Shown here one piece after another: positions 22,757-29,619 of a stretch of DNA of 37,489 nucleotides. Position numbers and translations under genes: made by a program. Source of the stretch: JBDHUJ01 sp039809105 (GTDB lineage Bacteria; Patescibacteriota; Saccharimonadia; Saccharimonadales; UBA4665); NCBI GenBank assembly GCA_039809105.1, contig JBDHUJ010000017.1, forward strand, positions 1 through 37,489, written 5' to 3'. How positions within the stretch are numbered: the first letter of the stretch is position 1; each line of letters opens with the position of its first letter. The notes beneath the pieces were generated by a model that saw nothing but the letters and a program-made list of their open reading frames with translations, ran no database searches and was not told the origin of the DNA.

Positions 22757-23470
22757 ATGGCATTGTTTCCGAAGACTTGTCCGGCGTGCGGGCAGCCGAG
22801 CGTTCTGTACGATATAAACGGCGCGACGTGTACGAAGTGCGCGGTGTACAACAAAAAGTTGAACTACCTGCAGCACATGGTGCTGTGGGCGCGGGCGCAC
22901 GGTACCGGGTTCGATTGGTCTTTCCGGCTGGTAGTGCTGGCGGCGTTCGGCTACCTATTTTTCCGAGCTGCGTCCAACACGACGCTCGAAGCGATACGCA
23001 ATAACCCGCTCGGCGCGTTCGACCTGGGTATACACGAACTCGGGCACATTATATTCACGCCGTTCGGCGAGTTCATAACCATCGCCGGCGGGTCGGTTTT
23101 CCAGTGTCTGTTCCCCCTGCTCTGGCTTGGCACTTGTGTCTGGAAACGCTGGCATTTCGCGGCGAGCATGATGCTGGTCTGGTTCGCCTACAACCTGTTC
23201 GATGTCGCCGTCTACGCCGCCGATGCCCGCTCGCGCCTACTGCCGCTCGCCACGCTTTCGAACGATTACGACCAGGCCCACGATTGGTACCAACTGCTCA
23301 GCCGCACTGGCAAACTGCAGTACGACACCGCCATCGCGCACGGGCTGAAAACCGCCGGCATTATCTGCGGCCTCGCCGGCCTGACAACGGGTCTCGTGCT
23401 TGTCCTGATAATGTTCGGCAAGTGGTTCGGCGCCATCGGCCGCAAACCCGAAACGCCAAGTATACGCTGA
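22757..23470 (+). CDS. membrane protein with zinc ribbon and HELGH metalloprotease-like motif
   Basis: A 237-residue protein. Residues 8-28 form a four-Cys zinc ribbon (CPACGQ...CTKC). Helices follow at about 55-75, and then LGIHELGHIIFTPFGEFITIAGGSVFQCLFPLLWLG near residues 92-127. HELGH is a gluzincin/M50-type HExxH site, and the trailing GGSxxQxxxPL with a later NLFDVAVYAADAR supplies a candidate third ligand (the Asp). Site-2-protease-like membrane peptidases show the same order. More helices at 130-155 and 205-225 complete the fold. It may be an intramembrane protease or a catalytically idle relative. It is followed 39 bases later by a membrane protein pair and UbiA, all on the plus strand. 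Confidence 0.78.
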   Translation: MALFPKTCPACGQPSVLYDINGATCTKCAVYNKKLNYLQHMVLWARAHGTGFDWSFRLVVLAAFGYLFFRAASNTTLEAIRNNPLGAFDLGIHELGHIIFTPFGEFITIAGGSVFQCLFPLLWLGTCVWKRWHFAASMMLVWFAYNLFDVAVYAADARSRLLPLATLSNDYDQAHDWYQLLSRTGKLQYDTAIAHGLKTAGIICGLAGLTTGLVLVLIMFGKWFGAIGRKPETPSIR

Positions 23471-23495
23471 CTTTGCGTTTTGCAGCATAAGCCTG

Positions 23496-23501
23496 TATAA
23501 A
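23496..23501 (+). promoter_or_regulatory. -10 box (TATAAA) of a membrane protein gene
   Basis: TATAAA lies eight bases before the ATG at 23510, a nearly leaderless arrangement; the gene has its own promoter although it is close to the preceding one. Confidence 0.45.
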
Positions 23502-23509
23502 TAAGCGTA

Positions 23510-24154
23510 ATGAACGCCTCGCACGCACCGGTACCGCCGCAACCTGGCGTTCCATTACAGCCGACCGCACCGTCACAGCCAGCCCCCATTCCCATGACAG
23601 CCGTTCCGCAGGCGCTAGTGGCGGAACCTTCACGCCTGACGTATCTTCCACAATTAGTCTTATTCGGCGTCGCTGTGTTCGGCGCAATCGCGGCCAGTTT
23701 GCAGCCCGGGGGCGAAGACACCGGCGGCGCACGGCTGTTTTTTGCCATCCCCGGCGTACTTTTGGCGCTCCTGAGCGTCTACAGTTTCGTCGTGCAATGG
23801 CGGGCGTTTCATGTCGTGCGGCCGATGCTCTTCCGGCTTGAGTTGCTGCTGCTTGCAGGTGCGGTCGTGTTGCCGGTGGCGGCAATCATAATCGGCGATT
23901 TGAACGGCAGTGCTACATTCAACAATGCCAGCGAGCTAAGCCCCGGGCTCATAGCTTTCGTGGCAGGTCTGTGCGCCGTACCGGCCATGGTACTCGTAGC
24001 CAGTGTCAACGCGCTGTATATCGTCACGCGCTTTCATCTGGCGGTAAAAATCCTGGGGATACTGGGGTATGGAGCGGCTTGGGTGGTCGTGACGATTGTC
24101 ACGTACCTCGCATATGCCATCATGTATTCTGCGCACGACCCAAGCACAGAATAA
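23510..24154 (+). CDS. multi-helix membrane protein, tandem paralog of 24349-24912
   Basis: A 214-residue protein with a Pro/Ala/Gln-rich N-terminal tail of about 40 residues (HAPVPPQPGVPLQPTAPSQP) and then five or six hydrophobic segments. It aligns along most of its length with the product of 24349-24912: TYLPxLV at the start, SVYxxxxQ, ELLLLAGAVVLPVAAIIIGD, VASVNALYIVTRF, and a shared end GYGAAWVVVTIVTYLAYAIMYSAHDP. No enzymatic motif is seen and the function is unknown. The Pro-rich cytoplasmic tail, absent from the paralog, may be a protein-binding region. An R3 repeat stands directly after its stop codon. Confidence 0.78.
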   Translation: MNASHAPVPPQPGVPLQPTAPSQPAPIPMTAVPQALVAEPSRLTYLPQLVLFGVAVFGAIAASLQPGGEDTGGARLFFAIPGVLLALLSVYSFVVQWRAFHVVRPMLFRLELLLLAGAVVLPVAAIIIGDLNGSATFNNASELSPGLIAFVAGLCAVPAMVLVASVNALYIVTRFHLAVKILGILGYGAAWVVVTIVTYLAYAIMYSAHDPSTE

Positions 24155-24156
24155 GT

Positions 24157-24300
24157 GCAGAGCTCGACATACCTGTCGAGCTCTGCAGGGAGGGGCTCGC
24201 CCCTCCCAACCTTGTCTCGAAATAAATTCGAGACAAGGTCTCCCTCCCCCTAAAGTTCGGGCTGACGCCCTCGTTCGCTGCGCTCAATGCGGAGATGCTT
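24157..24300 (-). repeat. R3 hairpin repeat, copy D, between the tandem paralogs
   Basis: From three bases after the stop codon: a 13 bp hairpin (GCAGAGCTCGACA, loop TACC) at 24157-24186, the GC hairpin GGGAGGGGC-TC-GCCCCTCCC at 24188-24207, and a perfect 13 bp stem (ACCTTGTCTCGAA) at 24209-24239 whose loop reads TTTAT on the minus strand. CTCCCTCCCCCTAAAG and a GAGCGCAGCGAACGAGG block (minus strand) shared with copy E follow. Confidence 0.75.
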
Positions 24301-24336
24301 GAGTGAGGGTATTGCTTATGTTGAGCTGGGGTTAGG

Positions 24337-24342
24337 TATACT
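24337..24342 (+). promoter_or_regulatory. -10 box (TATACT) of a membrane protein gene
   Basis: TATACT lies exactly six bases before the ATG at 24349, so transcription should start at the start codon. Confidence 0.6.
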
Positions 24343-24348
24343 GTTATT

Positions 24349-24912
24349 ATGCACATGCCTCGATTGAAAAACCGCAATGCCATGGAAACCAGCACGTATC
24401 TGCCAGTGCTCGTTGCCGTGGGACTTATGGTGGTATTCGTAGCACTGCTGCTAGCGCAAAGGCTAGGTGGCTGGGAGCTGCGTGTGCCGGGAGCGGTGCG
24501 CTGGGTTCTGCTCGGCGGCGTGGTCCTCTGTAGCGTCTACACGCTCTTCAAACAATACCCGTATTTCCGCGAGGAACATCCGAAAATAGTCGTATTCGAG
24601 GCAGCACTACTGCTAGGGTGCGCTCTCTTGCCGGCCGGTGCGATGCTGCTCGGCGACTGGGCCGGCGCCAGCAACTATCTGGGCCACACCACGGTGTCTT
24701 TCGGTGATTTCATGCTGTGCGTCGCCATCGGCGCTGCCGTGGGGCTGGTCGCCAGCGCGACGGCAAACGCGCTGCTTATCGTCAGCGGCTTTCGCTCTGT
24801 CGTCGATACCGTCTGCGAGCTGGGGTATTGGGCGCTGTGGCTTGCCGTGCTGTTCGTTTCGTTCGTCGTCTACAATTTCGAATACACTGCTCATGAACCG
24901 GGCCACGAGTAG
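24349..24912 (+). CDS. multi-helix membrane protein, tandem paralog of 23510-24154
   Basis: A 187-residue protein with a short basic N-terminus and about six hydrophobic segments. It keeps the landmarks of its neighbour: TYLPVLVAVGL, SVYTLFKQYPYF, EAALLLGCALLPAGAMLLGDWAG, VASATANALLIVSGF and the closing GYWALWLAVLFVSFVVYNFEYTAHEPGHE. The conserved Glu and Asp inside or beside helices (FEAALL, LLGD) are unusual for a simple structural protein and may be functional. Its last 20 bases overlap the start of the UbiA gene, so both are made together. Function unknown. Confidence 0.75.
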   Translation: MHMPRLKNRNAMETSTYLPVLVAVGLMVVFVALLLAQRLGGWELRVPGAVRWVLLGGVVLCSVYTLFKQYPYFREEHPKIVVFEAALLLGCALLPAGAMLLGDWAGASNYLGHTTVSFGDFMLCVAIGAAVGLVASATANALLIVSGFRSVVDTVCELGYWALWLAVLFVSFVVYNFEYTAHEPGHE

Positions 24913-25762
24913 CGCGCCGAAAACCGCGCGGCTGTTGGTCGTCGCGACCCGGCCGCAAAATGTCGTTTTTTCCGGATTGCTCGCCATAGGCGTCGCGACC
25001 GTGAGCGGCTCGCTGGCCGGGGGTCTGCGGGTATATGCACTACTGCTCTGCCTGTATGCCATCGCCGCGATATACAATAATCTTTCGGACATAGCCGTCG
25101 ACAAGGCCAACAAACGCCGGGATAATCCGTTCGCGACCGGGCAGCTGAGCCAGCGGACAGGCTACAGCTGGATTGCCGGGAATATGCTCGTGGCGATGGT
25201 GCTGCAGGCGTTCTGTCCGCAGCCGGTCACGCTACTTTTGACACTGGCATATCTTGCCCTGCTCTACGCTTACTCGCAGCCACAGCTAAACCTCCAGGCC
25301 CGCGGGTTCGTGGCGCCGGTGGTGCTGAGTCTGTGCTACGCCAGCTTGCCGTATCTGTTCGGCGTTGCGCAGACCCGGCCGCTCCAGGCACAGGATTACC
25401 TGGTGGCGGGGCTGACTGTACTGCTCTGTACTCCACTGCTACTGGCAAAAGATTACAAAGACTTGGCAGGCGACAAAGCCCACGGCAAACGCACGCCGCT
25501 AGTTCGCTATGGCGCGCGGACGGTGAAGATAGTGAGTCTGATGCTCGCATTTTGTGGATGCCTGGCGACAATCGCCTACAGCACTGCCGCCACTTCACAC
25601 GAGCATGCGGTGTTAGCATTGCTAAGCGGTCTGTGTCTGGCCGTGTACTTGTACAGCGTCTGGTATGTGCACGAAAAGCAGATCCAGAGGCCACGGTATT
25701 TTTTGCGACTGCCGCAGGCGGCACTTGTTGTCCTAGCCGGATGCTTGACGGCAATCGGCTAG
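24893..25762 (+). CDS. UbiA-family prenyltransferase
   Basis: A 289-residue polytopic UbiA-type protein. The first Asp-rich motif reads YNNLSDIAVDKANKRRDNPF (around residues 62-81) and the second KDYKDLAGDKAHGKRT (around 188-203). These bind Mg2+ and the prenyl diphosphate. About eight helices are seen. Family members attach prenyl chains to aromatic rings, sugars or lipids, including decaprenyl-phosphoribose synthesis; the acceptor here is not evident. The ATG at 24893 lies inside the end of the preceding membrane protein gene. A much longer in-frame reading upstream overlaps that gene and is not used. The end overlaps the convergent ClC gene within CTAG. Confidence 0.88.
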   Translation: MNRATSSAPKTARLLVVATRPQNVVFSGLLAIGVATVSGSLAGGLRVYALLLCLYAIAAIYNNLSDIAVDKANKRRDNPFATGQLSQRTGYSWIAGNMLVAMVLQAFCPQPVTLLLTLAYLALLYAYSQPQLNLQARGFVAPVVLSLCYASLPYLFGVAQTRPLQAQDYLVAGLTVLLCTPLLLAKDYKDLAGDKAHGKRTPLVRYGARTVKIVSLMLAFCGCLATIAYSTAATSHEHAVLALLSGLCLAVYLYSVWYVHEKQIQRPRYFLRLPQAALVVLAGCLTAIG

Positions 25763-26994
25763 CTTCTTGCTACACGTTTCTGTTGAGCGTTCTTGAGGGC
25801 GAGCAGGACAATGAGCCCGCCAGCGACACCGAGTGCGGTTATGGGCGCCGTAGTCGCACCAACGATGCCCACCGTAAGCAAGGCCGCAGTAAACGGCTTC
25901 TGCTGTACGAGCGTCATTAGTCCGCCGACTGCTGCTGGCACAGCGACAGAAAGCGACACGCCAAAGAGGTGGTCAAACGCCAGGCCGAACGCAACACCCG
26001 CGAAAATTGCCGGGAAGATTGCCCCGCCGAAGAAGCCACCTTCTATAAGCACGGCGGTGGCGAGCATTTTGGCGAGAGCTATGACGATAAGGTAGAGTGC
26101 ACTCAACTGCGCCGTTTCGGAAATAAGGTGCGGCACCGTGTGCTGGCCACTGAACATAGTTAGCGGAAACGCGTAGGCCACCACCGCCATAAACAGCGCC
26201 GCGACAAGCGCCTTAGCGACCGGATGGCGAAGCTTGCCCAAAAGCGGCTTAGTCACACGTTTGCTCACTAAGAAAACGAGCAAGCCTCCGATAGCGCCAG
26301 CTATGCCAAATAGAAATGCCCAGAGCAAGTCCGTCAGGTTTGCCCCGTCCGAAGGTGGCACCCCAAGGTCTATACTGAACACCTTGCCGAGTACCACCAC
26401 TATAGCCCCGACTCCGAAGGCACTGGAAATCATGCTGCATATAAGCATCGGGTTTATTTCGGCCATCTTTTTCTGTACGCCTTCAGCTATCATGGCAGGC
26501 ACCATGAACGGCGAGTTCATCATGCCACCGAGCATCCCCGACATGGCCGAGACATTCATGGTTTGCGTGTCTTCGGTGTTCGCTTTTGTCTTTTCAGCGG
26601 CGAATGATGCCAAACTCACGCTTGCCACCGACGCTGGCGCTTCCGGCCCCAAACTCGCACCGCTACCGAGTGAAATGATGGCCATAACCAGAGCCTTAGG
26701 CAGCTGTCGCCAGTTTATATGACCGGTCGTCAGAACCTGTGTCATAACTACATCCAGTCCGTCTACTTTACCGGAGCGCCGGACCATTAGCCCGACAATG
26801 ACACCAGCTATGAGCAGCACTGGCAGCACCATAAGGCTGCGAGTCGGCGCGTCGGGATTAACGCCAAAGCCGGTTTTCCAGATAAAGTTCATGAGGTGGT
26901 CGAGCGACACAACCACAACAATAGTTACAAACCCACCAACCGCCCCGAACACCGCACTGAGCACGTACGCTTTCAAAGCTCCCTTTGTCGTCAT
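25759..26994 (-). CDS. ClC-family chloride channel or transporter
   Basis: A 411-residue protein with about 11 helices. The family selectivity-filter regions are recognisable: SLGSGASLGPEAPASV (equivalent to GxEGP) near residue 115 and EGGFFGGAIFPAIFAG (equivalent to GxFxP) near residue 320. The external gating Glu of ClC exchangers corresponds to GPEAP here. There is no C-terminal CBS domain. It likely carries chloride or another small anion, possibly for pH or charge balance. A GTG five codons earlier is possible, but it precedes the TACAGT box, which is exactly six bases before the ATG at 26994. Confidence 0.88.
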   Translation of the reverse strand: MTTKGALKAYVLSAVFGAVGGFVTIVVVVSLDHLMNFIWKTGFGVNPDAPTRSLMVLPVLLIAGVIVGLMVRRSGKVDGLDVVMTQVLTTGHINWRQLPKALVMAIISLGSGASLGPEAPASVASVSLASFAAEKTKANTEDTQTMNVSAMSGMLGGMMNSPFMVPAMIAEGVQKKMAEINPMLICSMISSAFGVGAIVVVLGKVFSIDLGVPPSDGANLTDLLWAFLFGIAGAIGGLLVFLVSKRVTKPLLGKLRHPVAKALVAALFMAVVAYAFPLTMFSGQHTVPHLISETAQLSALYLIVIALAKMLATAVLIEGGFFGGAIFPAIFAGVAFGLAFDHLFGVSLSVAVPAAVGGLMTLVQQKPFTAALLTVGIVGATTAPITALGVAGGLIVLLALKNAQQKRVARS

Positions 26995-27000
26995 GACCAC

Positions 27001-27006
27001 ACTGTA
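27001..27006 (-). promoter_or_regulatory. -10 box (TACAGT) of the ClC gene
   Basis: TACAGT lies six bases before the ATG at 26994 and just after the rsmA stop codon, giving the ClC gene its own leaderless transcript in addition to any read-through. Confidence 0.5.
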
Positions 27007-27012
27007 CACGCT

Positions 27013-27798
27013 CTAGCGCTGCGAGGCAACTTCGTACAAGGCGCACCAGTCGTTTAACGAAAGGGCTTGGGCGCGCTGGTTGGCGGGGATACCGGCGGCT
27101 TCGAGGAGCGCGCGGGCTTCGTCTTTGGAGATGGCGAGGCCACCACTGAGTGAGTTTGCAAGGGTTTTGCGCTTTTGCGAAAAGCCGGCTTTGACGATTC
27201 GGAAGAATTGCTTAGTATCGACACCTTTGAACAACGGTTCACTGCGGCGCTTGAGCACTAGCACCTGACTATCGACTTTGGGCGGCGGAGTAAACAATTC
27301 TTTGCCGACGAATACGCCGAGGCTGGCTTCGCAGTAGAACTGCGCACTAAGGCTAAGCAGTGACATTTGACCGGGCTTAGCGACGACCCGTTCGGCGACT
27401 TCTTTCTGGATGAGTATGGCAGCTATGCTGAATGGGTTCGGGCTTTCGCACAGCACGCGGATGAGGTTGCTAGTCAGGTAGTACGGGATGTTGGCGACGA
27501 CTTTGTAGCCCGCCGGCAGCATGGTGAGGTCGAATTGCAGTATATCTTCATGGACGACCTGCAGCACATCGTCGTCGATGGTCGCCGGCAACGCGTCGGC
27601 CAGTTCCTGGTCGAACTCCACCGCCACGACATGTTCCGTCCGCTGCACGAGTTGCTTGGTGAGCGTGCCAAGCCCTGGTCCGACTTCGAGCACGGTGTCG
27701 CCTGCGCCGACTTCTGCACTATCGCAGATAGCCTGCAGCGTCGCTTCGTCGTAGAGCCAGTGCTGCCCCAAACTTTTCTTCGGTATTGCTTCTGCCAT
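27013..27798 (-). CDS. rsmA: 16S rRNA dimethyladenosine transferase
   Basis: RsmA/KsgA dimethylates two adjacent adenines near the 3' end of 16S rRNA during 30S maturation. The 261-residue length is normal. SAM-binding motif I is LEVGPGLGTLT (38-47), the acidic end of strand 2 is AVEFDQ, and the catalytic motif IV is NIPYYLTS (103-110). The C-terminal part has PPPKVDSQV and FSQKRKTLANSL, typical of RsmA. The N-terminal motif X reads KSLGQHWL where the family usually has KxxGQNFL, so the Asn and Phe are replaced by His and Trp; this may be lineage-specific. It is the upstream neighbour of the ClC gene. Confidence 0.96.
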   Translation of the reverse strand: MAEAIPKKSLGQHWLYDEATLQAICDSAEVGAGDTVLEVGPGLGTLTKQLVQRTEHVVAVEFDQELADALPATIDDDVLQVVHEDILQFDLTMLPAGYKVVANIPYYLTSNLIRVLCESPNPFSIAAILIQKEVAERVVAKPGQMSLLSLSAQFYCEASLGVFVGKELFTPPPKVDSQVLVLKRRSEPLFKGVDTKQFFRIVKAGFSQKRKTLANSLSGGLAISKDEARALLEAAGIPANQRAQALSLNDWCALYEVASQR

Positions 27799-27922
27799 AA
27801 CAGTCTTAACTCTATCAGGCTTGACATCACATTACCACAGGCCGGAAAAAGAGCAGCCGGAGCCGGCGGATTTATTCCGCCGCCCCGCGCGATGAGAAAA
27901 ACCGGAACGGTTTGTCTCATGG

Positions 27923-29170
27923 TTACCAGTAGCCATGGGCGAGCCAGTAGCTGTACGCGCCGGCCCAGCTGCCAAAACGGCCGACGGCATAGCCATTGCA
28001 CCATTTGAGCTGCGTAACCGGGTTGGTCGCCCAGTCGGCGCCGGCGCTGGCCATCTTGCTGCCGGGCAGGGCTTGGCAGATGCCGTATGCACCGCTGCCG
28101 CCACGGTTTGACTTCGTTGCGCCGCCCCAGCCGCCTTCGTGGCTGACGATGTAGTCGACGTACCCGTAGTCGCTCGGGCTGATACCCACCGCTTGCATAA
28201 TGGCGACTTTATCGGCCGGCACATCGACGTGCTTACCGATAGCCGTTATCTGCGCTACCGGCGCGACGGTGACGACCGTCTGGATGGCCGTGCGGCTGAC
28301 TTCTTTGCCTGTCTTCGGGTCGACCGTGACCTGGTACGTGACCAGTTGTTTACCGGCGCTGCCGACCTGGCGGACGGCCTTGGCGCCAAGCGTCAGGTTG
28401 TTGTCGTCGACGTTCTGTACAGGCATGGGGATGACTTCTTCGGCAGAAGCTATCCGCACGCCTTTGTTCAGAACGAACAGTTGCATATTGCTGCTTACCG
28501 GCGTGCCACCGACCGGATTCAGTGTGGCCCCATCGACCAGCTTGATGTGCTTTTCGGTTACCAGGCCGCTGACGGTCGTCGCTTGGGTGCGCACCAGCGT
28601 CTGCGTGCCGTACAAGTTCAGGTTTACGGGTGTGGCGCGCTTTACCGTTACCACCTTGCCGAGGCTGGAGTCTTTGAGCAGGTTCGTCGAGTACGCCGAC
28701 TGCACCTCGTCTTCACCGTACAATGTCATGCCGGTCTGTGCGACGATGCTGCGCGGCGTGGCGCCGGCGCTGAGAATACGCGTGGAAGCACCGTTGTCGA
28801 CGATGGTCACCGGCACGGCACGGTAGACGTTCACGAGGAAGTTGTCTTGCAGGATTTTGGTGCTCGGCGACGGCTCGACCCGGTCGCCGGTCGCCAGTTT
28901 TATATGCAACCGAGTGAGCAACTGCGCCACCGTGACCGCCTTGGTTGGTACGGTCTGGGTAGCGTGGTCGTGAGAAACGATGACGATGTGCGTGTCGGTG
29001 GTATCGCTGTCTGTGTGCAGCCGGTTGAAAACGAGCAGTCCTATGACCGAGACAAATACCAAACCCAAAAAGACCCAGATAGGCCATGCGAATGGATGCT
29101 GGTTGAACTGCCGCAAGCGTTCGCGGTGCTTGCGGGCGTGGTGTCGTATGTGCTGTACTGCCGGCTTCAT
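27923..29170 (-). CDS. DUF348/G5 cell-wall lytic protein with lysozyme-like C-terminus
   Basis: An exported, membrane-anchored cell-wall protein of about 415 residues. After a basic N-terminus comes one helix (FAWPIWVFLGLVFVSVIGLLVF), then three DUF348-type repeats (HIVIVSHDHATQTVPTKAVTVAQLL..., VTIVDNGASTRILSAGATPRSIV..., VNLNLYGTQTLVRTQATTVSGLV...). A G5-like segment (KQLVTYQVTVDPKTGKEVSRTAIQ) follows, and then a lysozyme/transglycosylase-like domain with YIVSHEGGWGG and YGICQALPGSKMASAG and the closing WAGAYSYWLAHGYW. This resembles resuscitation-promoting factors of Actinobacteria. The Glu in SHEGG is the likely catalytic acid. The start is uncertain: the longer ORF begins upstream of a TGCTATACT box, so ATG at 29170, or a CTG about 10 codons earlier behind GGAGGG, is more likely. 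Confidence 0.88.
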   Translation of the reverse strand: MKPAVQHIRHHARKHRERLRQFNQHPFAWPIWVFLGLVFVSVIGLLVFNRLHTDSDTTDTHIVIVSHDHATQTVPTKAVTVAQLLTRLHIKLATGDRVEPSPSTKILQDNFLVNVYRAVPVTIVDNGASTRILSAGATPRSIVAQTGMTLYGEDEVQSAYSTNLLKDSSLGKVVTVKRATPVNLNLYGTQTLVRTQATTVSGLVTEKHIKLVDGATLNPVGGTPVSSNMQLFVLNKGVRIASAEEVIPMPVQNVDDNNLTLGAKAVRQVGSAGKQLVTYQVTVDPKTGKEVSRTAIQTVVTVAPVAQITAIGKHVDVPADKVAIMQAVGISPSDYGYVDYIVSHEGGWGGATKSNRGGSGAYGICQALPGSKMASAGADWATNPVTQLKWCNGYAVGRFGSWAGAYSYWLAHGYW

Positions 29171-29235
29171 ATGTACGAATGCAAAGCGTTTCGCGTTCAG
29201 CAGGCCACCCTCCGAAACCGCTTTGTCTTCCTCAT

Positions 29236-29241
29236 AGTATA
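29236..29241 (-). promoter_or_regulatory. extended -10 box (TGCTATACT) of the DUF348/G5 gene
   Basis: TGn plus TATACT would start transcription near 29229, inside the longest ORF, leaving a ~60-base leader with a GGAGGG stretch. It argues against the most upstream ATG as the start. Confidence 0.5.
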
Positions 29242-29279
29242 GCAAAAAACGCATCGGCCCGCGAGCGCTCAGTTGCTGC

Positions 29280-29572
29280 CACAGACGAAAAAGCGTTGCG
29301 GCCCCGACCTGTCGGGGCCCTCTCGAACCCCTGGTCTGCAGTCCGGAAAGGTAGCCCGGCTAGCCGCTGCGTTAGCAGAGCGGCTACCGAGCGTAGGGAA
29401 ACCCACGGGTTTCCCTGTCAGACTAGAAGACGCCTACATGGGAAGTCACCACTGATTCCGAACCGTCTTACAGACCTCTCACTCATCCCCGTTCCCGGGC
29501 TCCCAGCCAATACTCAGACCAAAACCGTCGGGCGTACCTCAACCCGTCAGGCCAGCTTCTGCTGGCATGACA
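29280..29572 (-). repeat. R2 structured repeat, copy 3 (full length, inverted)
   Basis: On the minus strand this follows 1866-2160 closely: hairpin GTCAGGCCAGC-type at 29546-29572, GATGAGTGAGAGGTC, GTAGGCGT, the GGGAAACCC palindrome, GGTAGCCGC...GCGGCTAGCC, and TTTCCGGACTGCAGACC. The last stem is GGCCCCGAC/GTCGGGGCC where copy 1 has GGCTCGC/GCGAGCC and copy 2 GACTCGC/GCGAGTC. No gene is seen in 29255-29619. Confidence 0.75.
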
Positions 29573-29589
29573 AACACCTGAGGCGGTAG

Positions 29590-29610
29590 ATTCCGGGTCA
29601 AGCCCGGAAT
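29590..29610. repeat. REP-like hairpin after the helicase gene
   Basis: ATTCCGGG, five bases, CCCGGAAT, ending 9 bases from the pcrA/uvrD stop codon. With the adjoining TGTCA it matches the widespread element TGTCATTCCGGGCTTGACCCGG. It may terminate the helicase transcript, but no T-run follows. Confidence 0.55.
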
Positions 29611-29619
29611 GACACAGGA

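Noticed and set aside
24638..24892. Long N-terminal extension of the UbiA frame
   Set aside because: It overlaps the membrane protein gene at 24349-24912 in another frame and reads as Cys/Ser/Arg-rich noise; UbiA similarity begins after the ATG at 24893.
28139..29242. 367-codon open frame on the plus strand
   Set aside because: Antisense to the DUF348/G5 gene; Asp/Arg/Val-rich composition without any domain, typical of a shadow frame in GC-rich DNA.
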